Of a stretch of DNA of 64,000 nucleotides, positions 50,464-59,715 are shown piece by piece. The translations under genes were made by a program, and so were the position numbers. Location of the stretch: assembly GCF_003391095.1 (NCBI RefSeq), contig NZ_CP031447.1:3100001-3164000 (forward strand), given 5' to 3'. The notes beneath the pieces are model-generated. The model did no database searches, was not told the origin of the DNA, and saw only the letters and a list, made by a program, of their open reading frames with translations. How positions within the stretch are numbered: position 1 is the first letter of the stretch; each line of letters opens with the position of its first letter. The DNA comes from Austwickia chelonae. GTDB lineage: Bacteria; Actinomycetota; Actinomycetes; Actinomycetales; Dermatophilaceae.

Positions 50464-50798
50464 GACACATCCTTTTGTCTCGTGTGATCGAGGCCCGAAG
50501 CCTCGCGACGCGCCCCCGTCACGGCGGCAAGTGCGATGCTATGTGACAGGTGTACAGTTCGGGGCTCGAAATCATCGATTTATTCCGTCGCGACTGACGG
50601 ACGAACAGCCTCACGAAGAGGCAAAAAACCCATCTCGGACACTCGTCCCCAGCGACCGACCTGCGTTGGAAAAATCTTGCGCAAATTCTCGTTCGGCGAC
50701 GGCACCCTCAACCGGCGGCTCGGGGGCGCTGCCCCAAGCAAGCGGGCCCGCAAACCGGCATCTCCGCCGATCCGGGCCCGCCACTTCGCCCCCACGCG
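50464..50798. other. Gap between eccC and esxB
   Basis: About 335 bases separate the eccC stop from the WXG100 pair, all leftward. No frame has supporting features. The promoter for the abundant WXG100 proteins should be here; a local AT-richer patch at 50570-50590 is visible but no confident boxes. Confidence 0.4.
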
Positions 50799-53700
50799 TC
50801 AAGGACGCGCCAGATGCACCACTTCCACACCTCCGCGACGAGTCACCAAGTGACCACGCCCCGGCGGCAGACCCGGAACCGGTTTCGCCGTCCCCAGCAA
50901 AGCGCCTTCCTCACGGCTACCCCCACCGACGAAGCCCGGCGTCGCCAGATCCCGAAGACGCTGAATCATCGGATCGAACAACGCCCGGCCCGCACCACCG
51001 GTACGCCGCACCAGCACCACGTGCAACCCGATGTCCTTCGCCTGCGGCAACAACTCGACCAACACCGACAACGGATTCTCCATCGTCGCCACCAGGTCGT
51101 AGTCGTCGATCAGGATGAACACCTCCGGACCTGACCACCAGCTCCTCTCCCGGAGCTGCCGAGCCGTCACCTCAGGCCCAGGAAGACGCCCGCGCAGCAA
51201 AGCTGCCAGATCCGTCACCAAACCGCGCAACGTCTGCGCATTCGAGGCATAACCGGCCAAATACTCCGGCGGCACATGGTCGAGCATCGTCCGTCGATAA
51301 TCGACCACCAACATCCGCATGTCGTCCGACGAACGCGTCGCCATCAGGCCCGAAGCCACCACCTTCAAGAAAGACGACTTGCCGCCCTCCCCGTCGGCGA
51401 ACATCAAGAAGTGCGCATCCGCATCGAAGTTCAACAGGACCGGGGCCAAGGCCTCTTCGCCCACACCCACCGGGATCGCACCCGAAGCCCAAGCCTCCTC
51501 CGACACCCTGGCGTACAGCTCGTCGATCGACAGATCGTCGGGCAGCATCCGCACCGGCGGAGCCGACGGACCCGTCCAGGCCGCCGACACCCGCTCGGCC
51601 AGATTAGCGAAACCGACCTGCACATTCGCCGGATCGCCCACGCCGTCGATCCTCGGCAGAGCCGACAAGAAATACCGCTTGAACGGCGTCAAACCCTGGC
51701 CAGGTCGCTCCTGCGGGACGCCCTGAGCCACCTTCCGGTCGATCTCGGACTCCATCGGATCACCCAGACGCAACTCCAAACGCGCCCCGATGACATCCTT
51801 CAACGCCGGCCGGATCTCCGCCCACCGACCCGTCGACAGGATCACGTGCACGCCGTACGTCAAACCCTGCGTCGCGATATAGGTGACCTTCGACTCCAGA
51901 TCCTCGAAGTCCTGGCGGAAAACACCCCACCCGTCGATCACCAGGAAGATGTCACCGAACGGGTCCTCGATCCCCTCAGGACGCTGCGCCCGATACTGCG
52001 CCATCGACTCCACGCCCTCGTCCCGGAAGAGCTGCTCCCGGAAGGTGATGATCGCCGCGACCTCAGCCACCGTCCGACGCACCGCATCCGGATCACGATG
52101 CGCCACCCCACCCACATGCGGCAGCACAGCCGTCGAAGCCAACGAACCACCACCGAAATCGATGACGTAGAACTGCACCTGCCGAGGCGTATGGGTCAAC
52201 GACAACGTCGCGATCAACGACCGCAACACCGTGCTCTTACCGCTACGCGGACCACCCACCACAGCCATGTGACCGGCACTCCCGGAGAAGTCCACCATCA
52301 ACGGATCACGCCGCTGCTCGTACGGCATGTCCACCACACCGAGCAGAGCACGCAGAGTCCCCAGACCGGCCCAGCCCCCAGGCACCAGACCCAACGCCGG
52401 ATCCTCCGCCAACGGCGGCAACAACATGTCCAAGGTCGGCGGCTCGTCCAGAGGCTTCAGCCACACCTCGTGCGCCAGATCGCCCTGACCGGCCAACCTG
52501 CCCACCACCACGTCCAGCACCGACTGGGTGTCGTCCGTCACCACCTCGACGACCGGGGCCTCCTCCACCGGAACCGCCAACGGAGCCGAACCCACCGCAT
52601 CGGAGACAAAGGTCATCGGAGCCAGATCGCCCATCACCGCACGGGCCTCCTCCCGCTCCCGATGCCCCGTGTACGGACCGGAGACGTACGCCGCCTTGAA
52701 GCGCACCATCGTCGTCGTGTCGAACTTCAAATACCCCGAGCCAGGCACCGGCGGAAGCTCGTAGGCGTCCGCCACTCCCAGCACCGTCCGCGACTCCGCC
52801 GCCGAGAAGGTCTTCAAACCGATCCGATACGACAAGTGACTGTCCAGACCGCGCAGCCGCCCCTCCTCCAACCGCTGACTGGACAACAGCAGATGCACGC
52901 CGAGGCTACGACCCAACCGGCCGATCGCCACGAACAACTCAGCGAAATCAGGCTTCTGCGAAAGCATCTCCGAGAACTCATCGCAGATCACCAGAAGTGA
53001 GGGCAGCGGTGGCAACGGAACCCCCCGCGAGCGCGCCTTCTCGTAATCGCGGATGTTCGCGTAATTGCCCGAGTCGCGTAGCAGCTCCTGTCGACGGTTC
53101 ATCTCACCGGACAAGGCGTCGTACATACGGTCGACCATCGCCAGGTCGTCGGCCAGGTTCGTGATCACTGCCGCCGTATGGGGTAGGTCCTGCAGCCCGG
53201 CGAAAGTCGCACCACCCTTGAAGTCGATCAGGACGAAGTTCAGCGCCTCCGGCGGGTGTGTGACGGCCAGTGCGACGACGAGTGTGCGCAACAGCTCGGA
53301 TTTACCCGAACCGGTTGCTCCGATGACCAGGCCGTGCGGGCCCATGCCGCCTTGTGCGGATTCCTTCAGGTCGAGCTCGACCGTCTCTCCGCCGACACCG
53401 ACACCGATCGGCACCCGCAGCATGTCTCGGTTCGACCGAGTGCGCCACACCGTGGCGGCCTCGATCAGTGCGGGGTTGCCCACTCCGAGCATGTCGACCA
53501 GTTCTGTCGACCCCACCAGCGCGTCATCGCCTTCCTGCGCTCGCGAGTCGCTCAGCCGGTACGCCGCCAGGGCGCGGGCCGTCATCATGGCCTGTTCCGC
53601 CGACATGCCGTCGACCGAGCCCAGCCATTCCATGCCTTCTCGGCTGCGGGCGCCCAGTCGGCCGTCCTCCAGTGACAAGGCCAGCGCGCGCCGGGCGACG

Positions 53701-54740
53701 CCGCCGACCAGGGATCCTGACAGGTCGATCAGGGTGACGCCGGACAGGCCGGTGGTCACGAAAGCGCCTTCGTTCAAGGTGACGTGGCCGCCGTCGATGA
53801 CGATCACGACGTGGCGGGATTCTCCGTCCGGTTCTTCTCTGCGGGAGAAGCGTGCGCGGGAGGAGAGTTCCTCGGAGAGCCATTCGTCGATCTCTCCCAA
53901 GGAGGAGGCCACCATCCGCAGTGATCCGACGCCGTCGCTCAGGGTCGGGTGTTGGTTGTGCGGTAGCCATTTCAGCCAGTCCCAGGCTGCTCGTCCGCTG
54001 CCGTCGACGGCAGCGGCCACCACCAGGGAGTCCGGGCCGTGGAAGGTCGCCAGTTGCAGGATCATGGCCCGGGCGAGGGCTCGTGCGTCTTCTTGTTCTC
54101 CTGCGATCGTGACGGCGGGGAAGGATCGGAGCCGGACGGCGATCGGCAGGTCCTGGACCAGTGAATGGCTGCGGACGAAGCGGCGTAGGGCTACTGCGCC
54201 GATGGGGTCCAGTTCTTCGACCAGCCCGGTCTGTGGGGTTCGTAGGCGCTGTGCCAGACGCTGGGTTCCGACGCCGACGCGAATTACCAAGGCGTCCTCG
54301 TCGAACAGGCGGCGTTCCCACATCCGGCGGCCGCCGACGTAGCACCACAGCAGGTCGGGGTGCGGATGTGACCACATCAGCGCCGTCCACTGCGCGTGCC
54401 TGATCCGTTCGACCCGGTCACGTTGCAGGTCCAGGTATGCCAGGTAGTCGTGTCGGTCGACGTTCAGCTGGACCTTGTCCTTGTTCTGAGCCAGACTCGA
54501 GGCGAACATGCCCAGGGTCATCATCAGCATCATCGAACCCATCATGAGTGAACCCGTGTTCACCCCGCCGACCACGATGAAGCCCACGACCATGAGGATC
54601 ATCGCCACCGGCAGCAGATAGGTCATGATGTTGGCCGGCGCAGCCCGGGGGATCTCCGGTGGTGGCTCCAGATGCAGCTCACCCGACGGTGGCTCCGGCG
54701 GCATGATGCGCGCTCGACGGGAAAAGATACGCGTGCTCAT
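50799..54740 (-). CDS. eccC: ESX secretion motor ATPase EccC (fused)
   Basis: The 1313-residue FtsK/SpoIIIE-type motor powers the secretion complex and recruits substrates by their C-terminal signals. Two N-terminal transmembrane helices lie at about 38-85. Three ATPase domains follow, with Walker A lysines at 480 (GATGSGKS), 835 (GGPRSGKS) and 1121 (ADGEGGKS). The first has a full Walker B with Glu (LLVICDEFSEM); the second and third have VIDGW and LIDDYD, as is usual for the regulatory domains. All three are in one chain, as in EccC rather than split EccCa/EccCb. The ATG has AAGG six bases upstream. It is divergent from eccD with 86 bases between. Confidence 0.96.
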   Translation of the reverse strand: MSTRIFSRRARIMPPEPPSGELHLEPPPEIPRAAPANIMTYLLPVAMILMVVGFIVVGGVNTGSLMMGSMMLMMTLGMFASSLAQNKDKVQLNVDRHDYLAYLDLQRDRVERIRHAQWTALMWSHPHPDLLWCYVGGRRMWERRLFDEDALVIRVGVGTQRLAQRLRTPQTGLVEELDPIGAVALRRFVRSHSLVQDLPIAVRLRSFPAVTIAGEQEDARALARAMILQLATFHGPDSLVVAAAVDGSGRAAWDWLKWLPHNQHPTLSDGVGSLRMVASSLGEIDEWLSEELSSRARFSRREEPDGESRHVVIVIDGGHVTLNEGAFVTTGLSGVTLIDLSGSLVGGVARRALALSLEDGRLGARSREGMEWLGSVDGMSAEQAMMTARALAAYRLSDSRAQEGDDALVGSTELVDMLGVGNPALIEAATVWRTRSNRDMLRVPIGVGVGGETVELDLKESAQGGMGPHGLVIGATGSGKSELLRTLVVALAVTHPPEALNFVLIDFKGGATFAGLQDLPHTAAVITNLADDLAMVDRMYDALSGEMNRRQELLRDSGNYANIRDYEKARSRGVPLPPLPSLLVICDEFSEMLSQKPDFAELFVAIGRLGRSLGVHLLLSSQRLEEGRLRGLDSHLSYRIGLKTFSAAESRTVLGVADAYELPPVPGSGYLKFDTTTMVRFKAAYVSGPYTGHREREEARAVMGDLAPMTFVSDAVGSAPLAVPVEEAPVVEVVTDDTQSVLDVVVGRLAGQGDLAHEVWLKPLDEPPTLDMLLPPLAEDPALGLVPGGWAGLGTLRALLGVVDMPYEQRRDPLMVDFSGSAGHMAVVGGPRSGKSTVLRSLIATLSLTHTPRQVQFYVIDFGGGSLASTAVLPHVGGVAHRDPDAVRRTVAEVAAIITFREQLFRDEGVESMAQYRAQRPEGIEDPFGDIFLVIDGWGVFRQDFEDLESKVTYIATQGLTYGVHVILSTGRWAEIRPALKDVIGARLELRLGDPMESEIDRKVAQGVPQERPGQGLTPFKRYFLSALPRIDGVGDPANVQVGFANLAERVSAAWTGPSAPPVRMLPDDLSIDELYARVSEEAWASGAIPVGVGEEALAPVLLNFDADAHFLMFADGEGGKSSFLKVVASGLMATRSSDDMRMLVVDYRRTMLDHVPPEYLAGYASNAQTLRGLVTDLAALLRGRLPGPEVTARQLRERSWWSGPEVFILIDDYDLVATMENPLSVLVELLPQAKDIGLHVVLVRRTGGAGRALFDPMIQRLRDLATPGFVGGGSREEGALLGTAKPVPGLPPGRGHLVTRRGGVEVVHLARP

Positions 54741-54826
54741 TGCTTACCTTCCGGTCAACCATCAGCGCGAACAGACGTTTGCCATAATGCCAGGAGCTTC
54801 GCGTCGCGGTTCACAGGGAGATGACT
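54741..54826. promoter_or_regulatory. Divergent eccC/eccD promoter region
   Basis: The 86 bases between the eccC and eccD starts must hold both promoters. A CATAAT at about 54783-54788 upstream of eccD could be its -10 box. A GGGAG six bases before ATG 54827 is the eccD ribosome binding site. Confidence 0.45.
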
Positions 54827-56176
54827 ATGGCGGCAGCCGCACAGGTCCAGTCACGAGTCACCGTGGTCGCGCCACGTACCCGGGTCGACATGGCATTGCC
54901 ACTCGACCTGACCATCGGTGAACTCCTGCCCTTCGTCCTCGACATGGTCGGTGAACGAGACGCTGCCGGGATGGAACACGACGGCTGGTGTCTCGCCCTC
55001 GACGACGGCTCCCGGCTCGACATGGCACACACACTGCGTTCCCTCGACATCCTCGACGGGACACTGCTCCGCCTCGTCCCCCGTGGCGTCGCCGAGCCAC
55101 CGCCGATCTACGACGACGTCGTCGACGTCATCGCCCGCACCGTCCGCGACCGGCACGATCGACGCACCCTCCGGTCGGTCACCGGCGCAGCGATCAGCGG
55201 CACCATGCTGCTCATCGCCGGCATCGTCCTCTTCCACAGCACCAGCCAGTTCGGCAACGAACTGATGGCTCTGGGCACCGTCGCCGCGATCATCGCCGCC
55301 GCCACCGCCATCGAACGCGTCGGCGAACACCTCCTCGCCGGCACCCTGGCCGTAGCCGGTGGCGGACATGTCATCCTGGCCGGGCTGCTCATCATCCCCG
55401 GCGAACCCGGATTCCCCGGTCTCCTGCTGGGATTCATGTTCAGCATCGTCTACGCCCTGTCGATGAGAGCGCTCGTCCCCAGCGCGACCGTTCCGCTCAC
55501 CGCGATCGGCATCTCCGGGTTGATCGGCGCAGGCGGTTCACTCGTCGGCGTCCTCGTCCCCGCCACCGCAGGGCAGATCGCCAGCGGAACCGGCTGCATC
55601 GCCGTGGCCGTGCTCACCATGCTGCCGTGGATCGTGGTCCGGCTGGCCCGCCTGCCCATGCCGGTCGTCCCGCGCAGCGCCACCGAACTCGGCGAAACCG
55701 ATCACGGCCTCGACGTCACCGACGCGATGCAACGAGCCGAGATGGCCTCCACCTACCACACCGGAATGGTCATCGGCTGCACCGTCACAGCGGGGGTCAG
55801 CGTCGCCACGTTGATCCACTCCGGCAACCTCGTCAGCAGCATCCTGGCCGCCGTGATCGTCGCGATCATGCTGATGCGCATCCGCCGTATGGACCACCGA
55901 GACACCAAACTCGCCATCGTCATCACCATGCTCATCGGCTCTGTGCTGGGCGTCGGCAGCATCCTGTCCGTCAACCCCGGCCTTGCCGGAGCACCCCTCT
56001 TCCTCGGCTTCTTCCTCATCGCCGCCGGCGCCGTCGCCACCACGATGCTCCCGCAGACCAACATCAACCCGTTGACCGCCAGAGCCCTCGACATCGGTGA
56101 GAGCCTGCTCATCGTCAGTCTCGTCCCCCTGGCCGTCGGGGCCGCGAACCTCTACTCCGTCGTCCGACACCTGTGA
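54827..56176 (+). CDS. eccD: ESX membrane channel protein EccD
   Basis: The 449-residue integral membrane component has a ubiquitin-like cytosolic domain at residues about 8-90 and then eleven hydrophobic helices from about 115 to the end, the standard EccD fold thought to line the ESX membrane complex. The ATG at 54827 is chosen by ribosome binding site spacing over the ATG two codons earlier. The stop overlaps mycP by GTGA. Confidence 0.93.
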   Translation: MAAAAQVQSRVTVVAPRTRVDMALPLDLTIGELLPFVLDMVGERDAAGMEHDGWCLALDDGSRLDMAHTLRSLDILDGTLLRLVPRGVAEPPPIYDDVVDVIARTVRDRHDRRTLRSVTGAAISGTMLLIAGIVLFHSTSQFGNELMALGTVAAIIAAATAIERVGEHLLAGTLAVAGGGHVILAGLLIIPGEPGFPGLLLGFMFSIVYALSMRALVPSATVPLTAIGISGLIGAGGSLVGVLVPATAGQIASGTGCIAVAVLTMLPWIVVRLARLPMPVVPRSATELGETDHGLDVTDAMQRAEMASTYHTGMVIGCTVTAGVSVATLIHSGNLVSSILAAVIVAIMLMRIRRMDHRDTKLAIVITMLIGSVLGVGSILSVNPGLAGAPLFLGFFLIAAGAVATTMLPQTNINPLTARALDIGESLLIVSLVPLAVGAANLYSVVRHL

Positions 56177-57510
56177 ACACCACCCCATCTCCTGCTGTGA
56201 AGAAAACGCCTCACCCGCAGCCCCTGCGCCAACGGCTCCGCCGCCCCCTGCTGTGCGCGGTCACCGCCATGACCGCCCTCACCGGGCTGGCCGTCCCCCT
56301 CCTCCCCGGCACCGCCCATGCCGAAGGCGGATACCGCCAGACCCGGCGCTGCCTCTCCGAAGGGCCGTCCCCAGCCACCGTCACCCGCGGAGTCTCCTGG
56401 GCCCAGCAACAACTCCGCTACTCCGAACTCTGGACCCTGGCCACCGGCAAAGGCGTGACCGTCGCCGTCATCGACACCGGGATCAACCCCGGCCCCGCCT
56501 TCGGCAACCGCCTCGTCGGCGGCGGCGACCTGATCATCCCCGGCGAACGCGGTCTACGGGACTGCGACGGCCATGGCACCCTCGTCGCCGGCATCATCGG
56601 CGGATCCGTCGACCTGGAAACCGGTTTCGCCGGAGTAGCGCCAGAAGCCACCATCCTGTCGATCCGTCAGGCCAGCCTCTCCTACGCCCCGGTGCAACAG
56701 ACCGGCCGCCAAACCGCCGGGACCACCCAGTCCCTCGGCACCGCCATCGACATGGCCGTCGCCCAAGGGGCCAAAGTGATCAACATCTCCGAAGCCGAAT
56801 GCGGCATCGCCGGCACGGTCAGCGACCCCAAGCTGACGGCCTCGGTCCAGGCCGCTCTGGCCAAGGACGTGGTCATCGTCGCCGCCGCCGGCAACCTGAG
56901 CGGCGGCCCGTGCCAGACGCAGAACACTCCAGGAAAAATCCCGGTGACCTCGGCCACCCCGGCAGAGATCCCCGGAGTCATCGCCGTCGGCGCCGTCGAC
57001 CCGAAAGGAATCGCCGCGCCTTTCTCACTGGCCGGACCCTGGGTCGGCATCGCCGCCCCAGGCGTCAACATCATCTCCACCAACCCCTTCCCGGGCGGTG
57101 CCCGCCAAGTCGACGCCATGCTCAGCAGCAACGGCCCGCAACAGATCCAAGGCACCAGCTTCTCCGCGCCCTATGTCGCCGGAGTAGCCGCCCTCATCCG
57201 AGAACGCCACCCTCACCTCACTGCTCGCCAAGTGGCCGATCGGATCCTGGACAGCGCAGTCGGCGGAAGCAATCACGCCGTCGGCCGGGGGATCATCGAC
57301 CCGCGGGGGGCACTGACCGCAGTACGCCCCCAGGAGGGCGAGGCAGGCAAACGGATCTCCAAAGCTGCCACGACCATGCCTGCGATGCCCCCATCGAAGG
57401 CGGCACCTCCAGGCCGCGCACCAGCGCTCTGGTCCGCCGCAGCGATCGTGTCCCTGCTCACCGTGTGGGTGATCTCCATCGCGGTCCGTCGCCGACGGTC
57501 CACCGACTGA
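56173..57510 (+). CDS. mycP: Canonical mycosin MycP
   Basis: The 445-residue subtilase of the ESX core has a signal peptide (to about residue 50), a mycosin N-terminal extension wrapping the domain (with Cys60), an S8 domain and a C-terminal transmembrane helix. The catalytic residues are Asp101 (VIDTGIN), His134 (DGHGT), Asn241 and Ser329 (GTSFSAPY). Mycosins stabilise the complex and cleave selected substrates. It is translationally coupled to eccD. It is only distantly similar to the three tandem copies at 37.4-41.6 kb, so it is the core component and they are additions. Confidence 0.94.
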   Translation: MNTTPSPAVKKTPHPQPLRQRLRRPLLCAVTAMTALTGLAVPLLPGTAHAEGGYRQTRRCLSEGPSPATVTRGVSWAQQQLRYSELWTLATGKGVTVAVIDTGINPGPAFGNRLVGGGDLIIPGERGLRDCDGHGTLVAGIIGGSVDLETGFAGVAPEATILSIRQASLSYAPVQQTGRQTAGTTQSLGTAIDMAVAQGAKVINISEAECGIAGTVSDPKLTASVQAALAKDVVIVAAAGNLSGGPCQTQNTPGKIPVTSATPAEIPGVIAVGAVDPKGIAAPFSLAGPWVGIAAPGVNIISTNPFPGGARQVDAMLSSNGPQQIQGTSFSAPYVAGVAALIRERHPHLTARQVADRILDSAVGGSNHAVGRGIIDPRGALTAVRPQEGEAGKRISKAATTMPAMPPSKAAPPGRAPALWSAAAIVSLLTVWVISIAVRRRRSTD

Positions 57511-57536
57511 ACCAGCCGATCCCGCCCTCGGATCGA

Positions 57537-58217
57537 TCAGCGACCGTTGACCGAGCCGAGGCAGCGCCATTCGACGTCGGTCAGCCGAATTCGCACCAGC
57601 CGAGCCACCGTCCGGGTCGCCACGAGAACCTCGTCGTCGTGCAGGGCCAGGAAGACCGAGGACATCGCTTCAGGAAGTCGGAGGGTCTGCAAGATCAAGT
57701 CGACGTCACCGACACCTTCACGGCCGATCGCAATCAAGTCCATGGCGTCGAACAACGTCTGCGCAGAAGGCTCCACCTGGCTCACGACATGCACGGACGT
57801 GTGCCAAGGACTCCGGCTGATATGGCCTTCGCCACTTCCGCGGATGTGATCGAAGACCGTCAACAGCGCGCCTTGGGCCCCGGTCACAGCCGGAAGCGCC
57901 CCAGCAGGGTAAACCGTCATGAAAGGCTGTTCGCCCCCCACCTGGGCGGCAAGCATCTGCCAGGGCGCGGGACGATCCGTCGCCACCATCACCTCGGCCC
58001 CGGATGCTGCAGCGCGCAGACACAACGCCGTTGCCAGAGAAGCGGCACCGACAAAGGCGAATCTCGTCGGTGCCGGCCCGCACAGATGCACCGTCAGCGG
58101 AGATCCAGTGGTCGTCTCCCCGAAGCCACCCATCGCCGCCAAGGGGATCTGCAGATCCTTCAAAGCGCCGTCGGAAGCCCGAAAGGTCGGCATCACACGT
58201 CGCCCCACGGTTTTCAT
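57537..58217 (-). CDS. Unknown soluble protein coupled to EccE
   Basis: The 226-residue protein has no signal or membrane segment and alternates strands and helices. A glycine-rich beta start leads to a LATALCLRAAASGAEVMVATDRPAPW segment and a C-terminal helical part. Its ATG at 58217 overlaps the eccE stop (ATGA), so it is made together with EccE. I do not recognise the family. The coupling suggests a cytosolic partner of EccE or of the assembled complex. Confidence 0.6.
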   Translation of the reverse strand: MKTVGRRVMPTFRASDGALKDLQIPLAAMGGFGETTTGSPLTVHLCGPAPTRFAFVGAASLATALCLRAAASGAEVMVATDRPAPWQMLAAQVGGEQPFMTVYPAGALPAVTGAQGALLTVFDHIRGSGEGHISRSPWHTSVHVVSQVEPSAQTLFDAMDLIAIGREGVGDVDLILQTLRLPEAMSSVFLALHDDEVLVATRTVARLVRIRLTDVEWRCLGSVNGR

Positions 58218-59617
58218 GCGCACGCCCCTGGTCCCATCGTCGCCAACAAAGCCATCCTCTGATGTCCGCTCAACGGGCGAAGAGTCACACCGGCCTCCTG
58301 CGCCACCGACACCACGGCCTCCGTCGACTCCTCCAGATCGGCCATGCTCTGGGCCGTGACCCTGACCAGGAGCACCACGTCGGCGCCTTCACCAGGACGG
58401 CCGAGCTGGACGTCCAAGGAGGTCACCACGGCGTGCGCGGACACGCCCAGCACCGGGGTGATGTCCGACCCCGGCTTCCACGAGGTAGCGGCCAGCACAC
58501 GGTGGTGTGTCATGTCGGAAACCACACATCCACGTGATTCCGTCCATGCGGTCAACGCATCGGCCGTCCGTACCGGTTCCATCGCCAAATGGCCCACCGT
58601 CTGCAGCAGGTCAGCGCGCTCCAGGACATCCACCTGCACGGAAGGCGCCGCCAGAGCCGTCCTGGCCACATCGGTCATCACGGTCAGCAGCCGAGAGATC
58701 CCCGGAGCTCCACCGCCACGAACTGCCACCGCGTCCTTCGCCTGCTGCGGATCCACCGACAGGAAAACGACGGCCTCCCGGGAAGAACGCAACCCCCATC
58801 CGTCCTTGGCTCGGAGCTCATCGGCGAGCGCGGCCAACATCGGCGGCAACGCCGAGTTCCCCTGGCCCGACGTGTACTGCACCACGCGGATACCCATGGA
58901 GGGGACGTCGAGAGCAGCGAGTTGCTCGCACGTCCGGTGCAGTGACACCGTGCGCACCCCGGATTCGACCAGGACGCCGTCGAAGGAACGGACACGGATC
59001 GCGACTCCCCACCGTCCCGCATGCCGGAAGGCTCCGAACTGCCGCCCCATCCGGTCGGTGACCGAGAAGACCGCCAGATCGTGATCGAACAGGACATCGA
59101 GGTCAGCCGGGACCGTGATGTCTCCCCAGCCCGGCTCGTCGTCGTCAGGTTCCAGGTCGTCGACGTCCAGCTCCTCCTCGGGGAGTTCCTCCTCCACCAC
59201 GGAGAAGCTCCTGGTCCGGGAGCGGAAGGACAGGATCCTCGCCGTGCGGGCCCAGACGGTGCCGCCTCGGCCGATGGGGAAGGACAGCAGGCCCAGCAGG
59301 ATCAGGAGCCCGCCGCCCAGGGCTCGCGCCCACGGATAGGGGACGAAAACAGCGATCATCACCCCTGCAGCCAGCAGCTCCAGGCTGACGACAGCACCCA
59401 CCGGGACCGGCCCGAAGGTCAGGTCTCCCCCTTGACGGCGGATGTGCGAAACGCTCTCCTGCGGACGCGCTCGGCCCGTCCGACGCCCGTCGCGTGCCGG
59501 CTTGGCCGTGGCGCGGGACGGCTTCCCGCCGGGCGTCCGACGACGTCCCGGCTTACGCCCATCACGTTGCCCGCCGCCTGCGTCGCCGCGACGGCCGTCG
59601 GCTGCGATCTCCAACAT
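58214..59617 (-). CDS. eccE: ESX membrane component EccE
   Basis: The 467-residue protein has a basic, Arg/Lys/Gly-rich N-terminus of about 60 residues. Two transmembrane helices follow near 75-125 (VSLELLAAGVMIAVFVP and ALGGGLLILLGLLSFP), then a large cytosolic or periplasmic alpha/beta domain including HDLAVFSVTDRMGRQFG and LRAKDGWGLRSSREAVVFLSV. This is the EccE layout. An acidic linker (EEELPEEELDVDDLEPDDDE) occurs after the helices. The ATG at 59617 has GAGGG five bases upstream. It is divergent from eccB. Confidence 0.82.
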   Translation of the reverse strand: MLEIAADGRRGDAGGGQRDGRKPGRRRTPGGKPSRATAKPARDGRRTGRARPQESVSHIRRQGGDLTFGPVPVGAVVSLELLAAGVMIAVFVPYPWARALGGGLLILLGLLSFPIGRGGTVWARTARILSFRSRTRSFSVVEEELPEEELDVDDLEPDDDEPGWGDITVPADLDVLFDHDLAVFSVTDRMGRQFGAFRHAGRWGVAIRVRSFDGVLVESGVRTVSLHRTCEQLAALDVPSMGIRVVQYTSGQGNSALPPMLAALADELRAKDGWGLRSSREAVVFLSVDPQQAKDAVAVRGGGAPGISRLLTVMTDVARTALAAPSVQVDVLERADLLQTVGHLAMEPVRTADALTAWTESRGCVVSDMTHHRVLAATSWKPGSDITPVLGVSAHAVVTSLDVQLGRPGEGADVVLLVRVTAQSMADLEESTEAVVSVAQEAGVTLRPLSGHQRMALLATMGPGACA

Positions 59618-59715
59618 CACTGCCCTCGCATCCCGCGACCCTGTCCTTCACGGACACCAGGACGACAGCTGTCCGCCGACCCGCAATATCCTTGTCCAGG
59701 ATAGGGGGCGTGCAG
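59618..59715. promoter_or_regulatory. Divergent eccE/eccB promoter region
   Basis: The 98 bases between the eccE and eccB starts must carry both promoters. The eccB ribosome binding site ATAGGGGG lies about seven bases before its ATG. GCAATATCCTTGTCC near 59683-59697 is the AT-richest part. Confidence 0.4.
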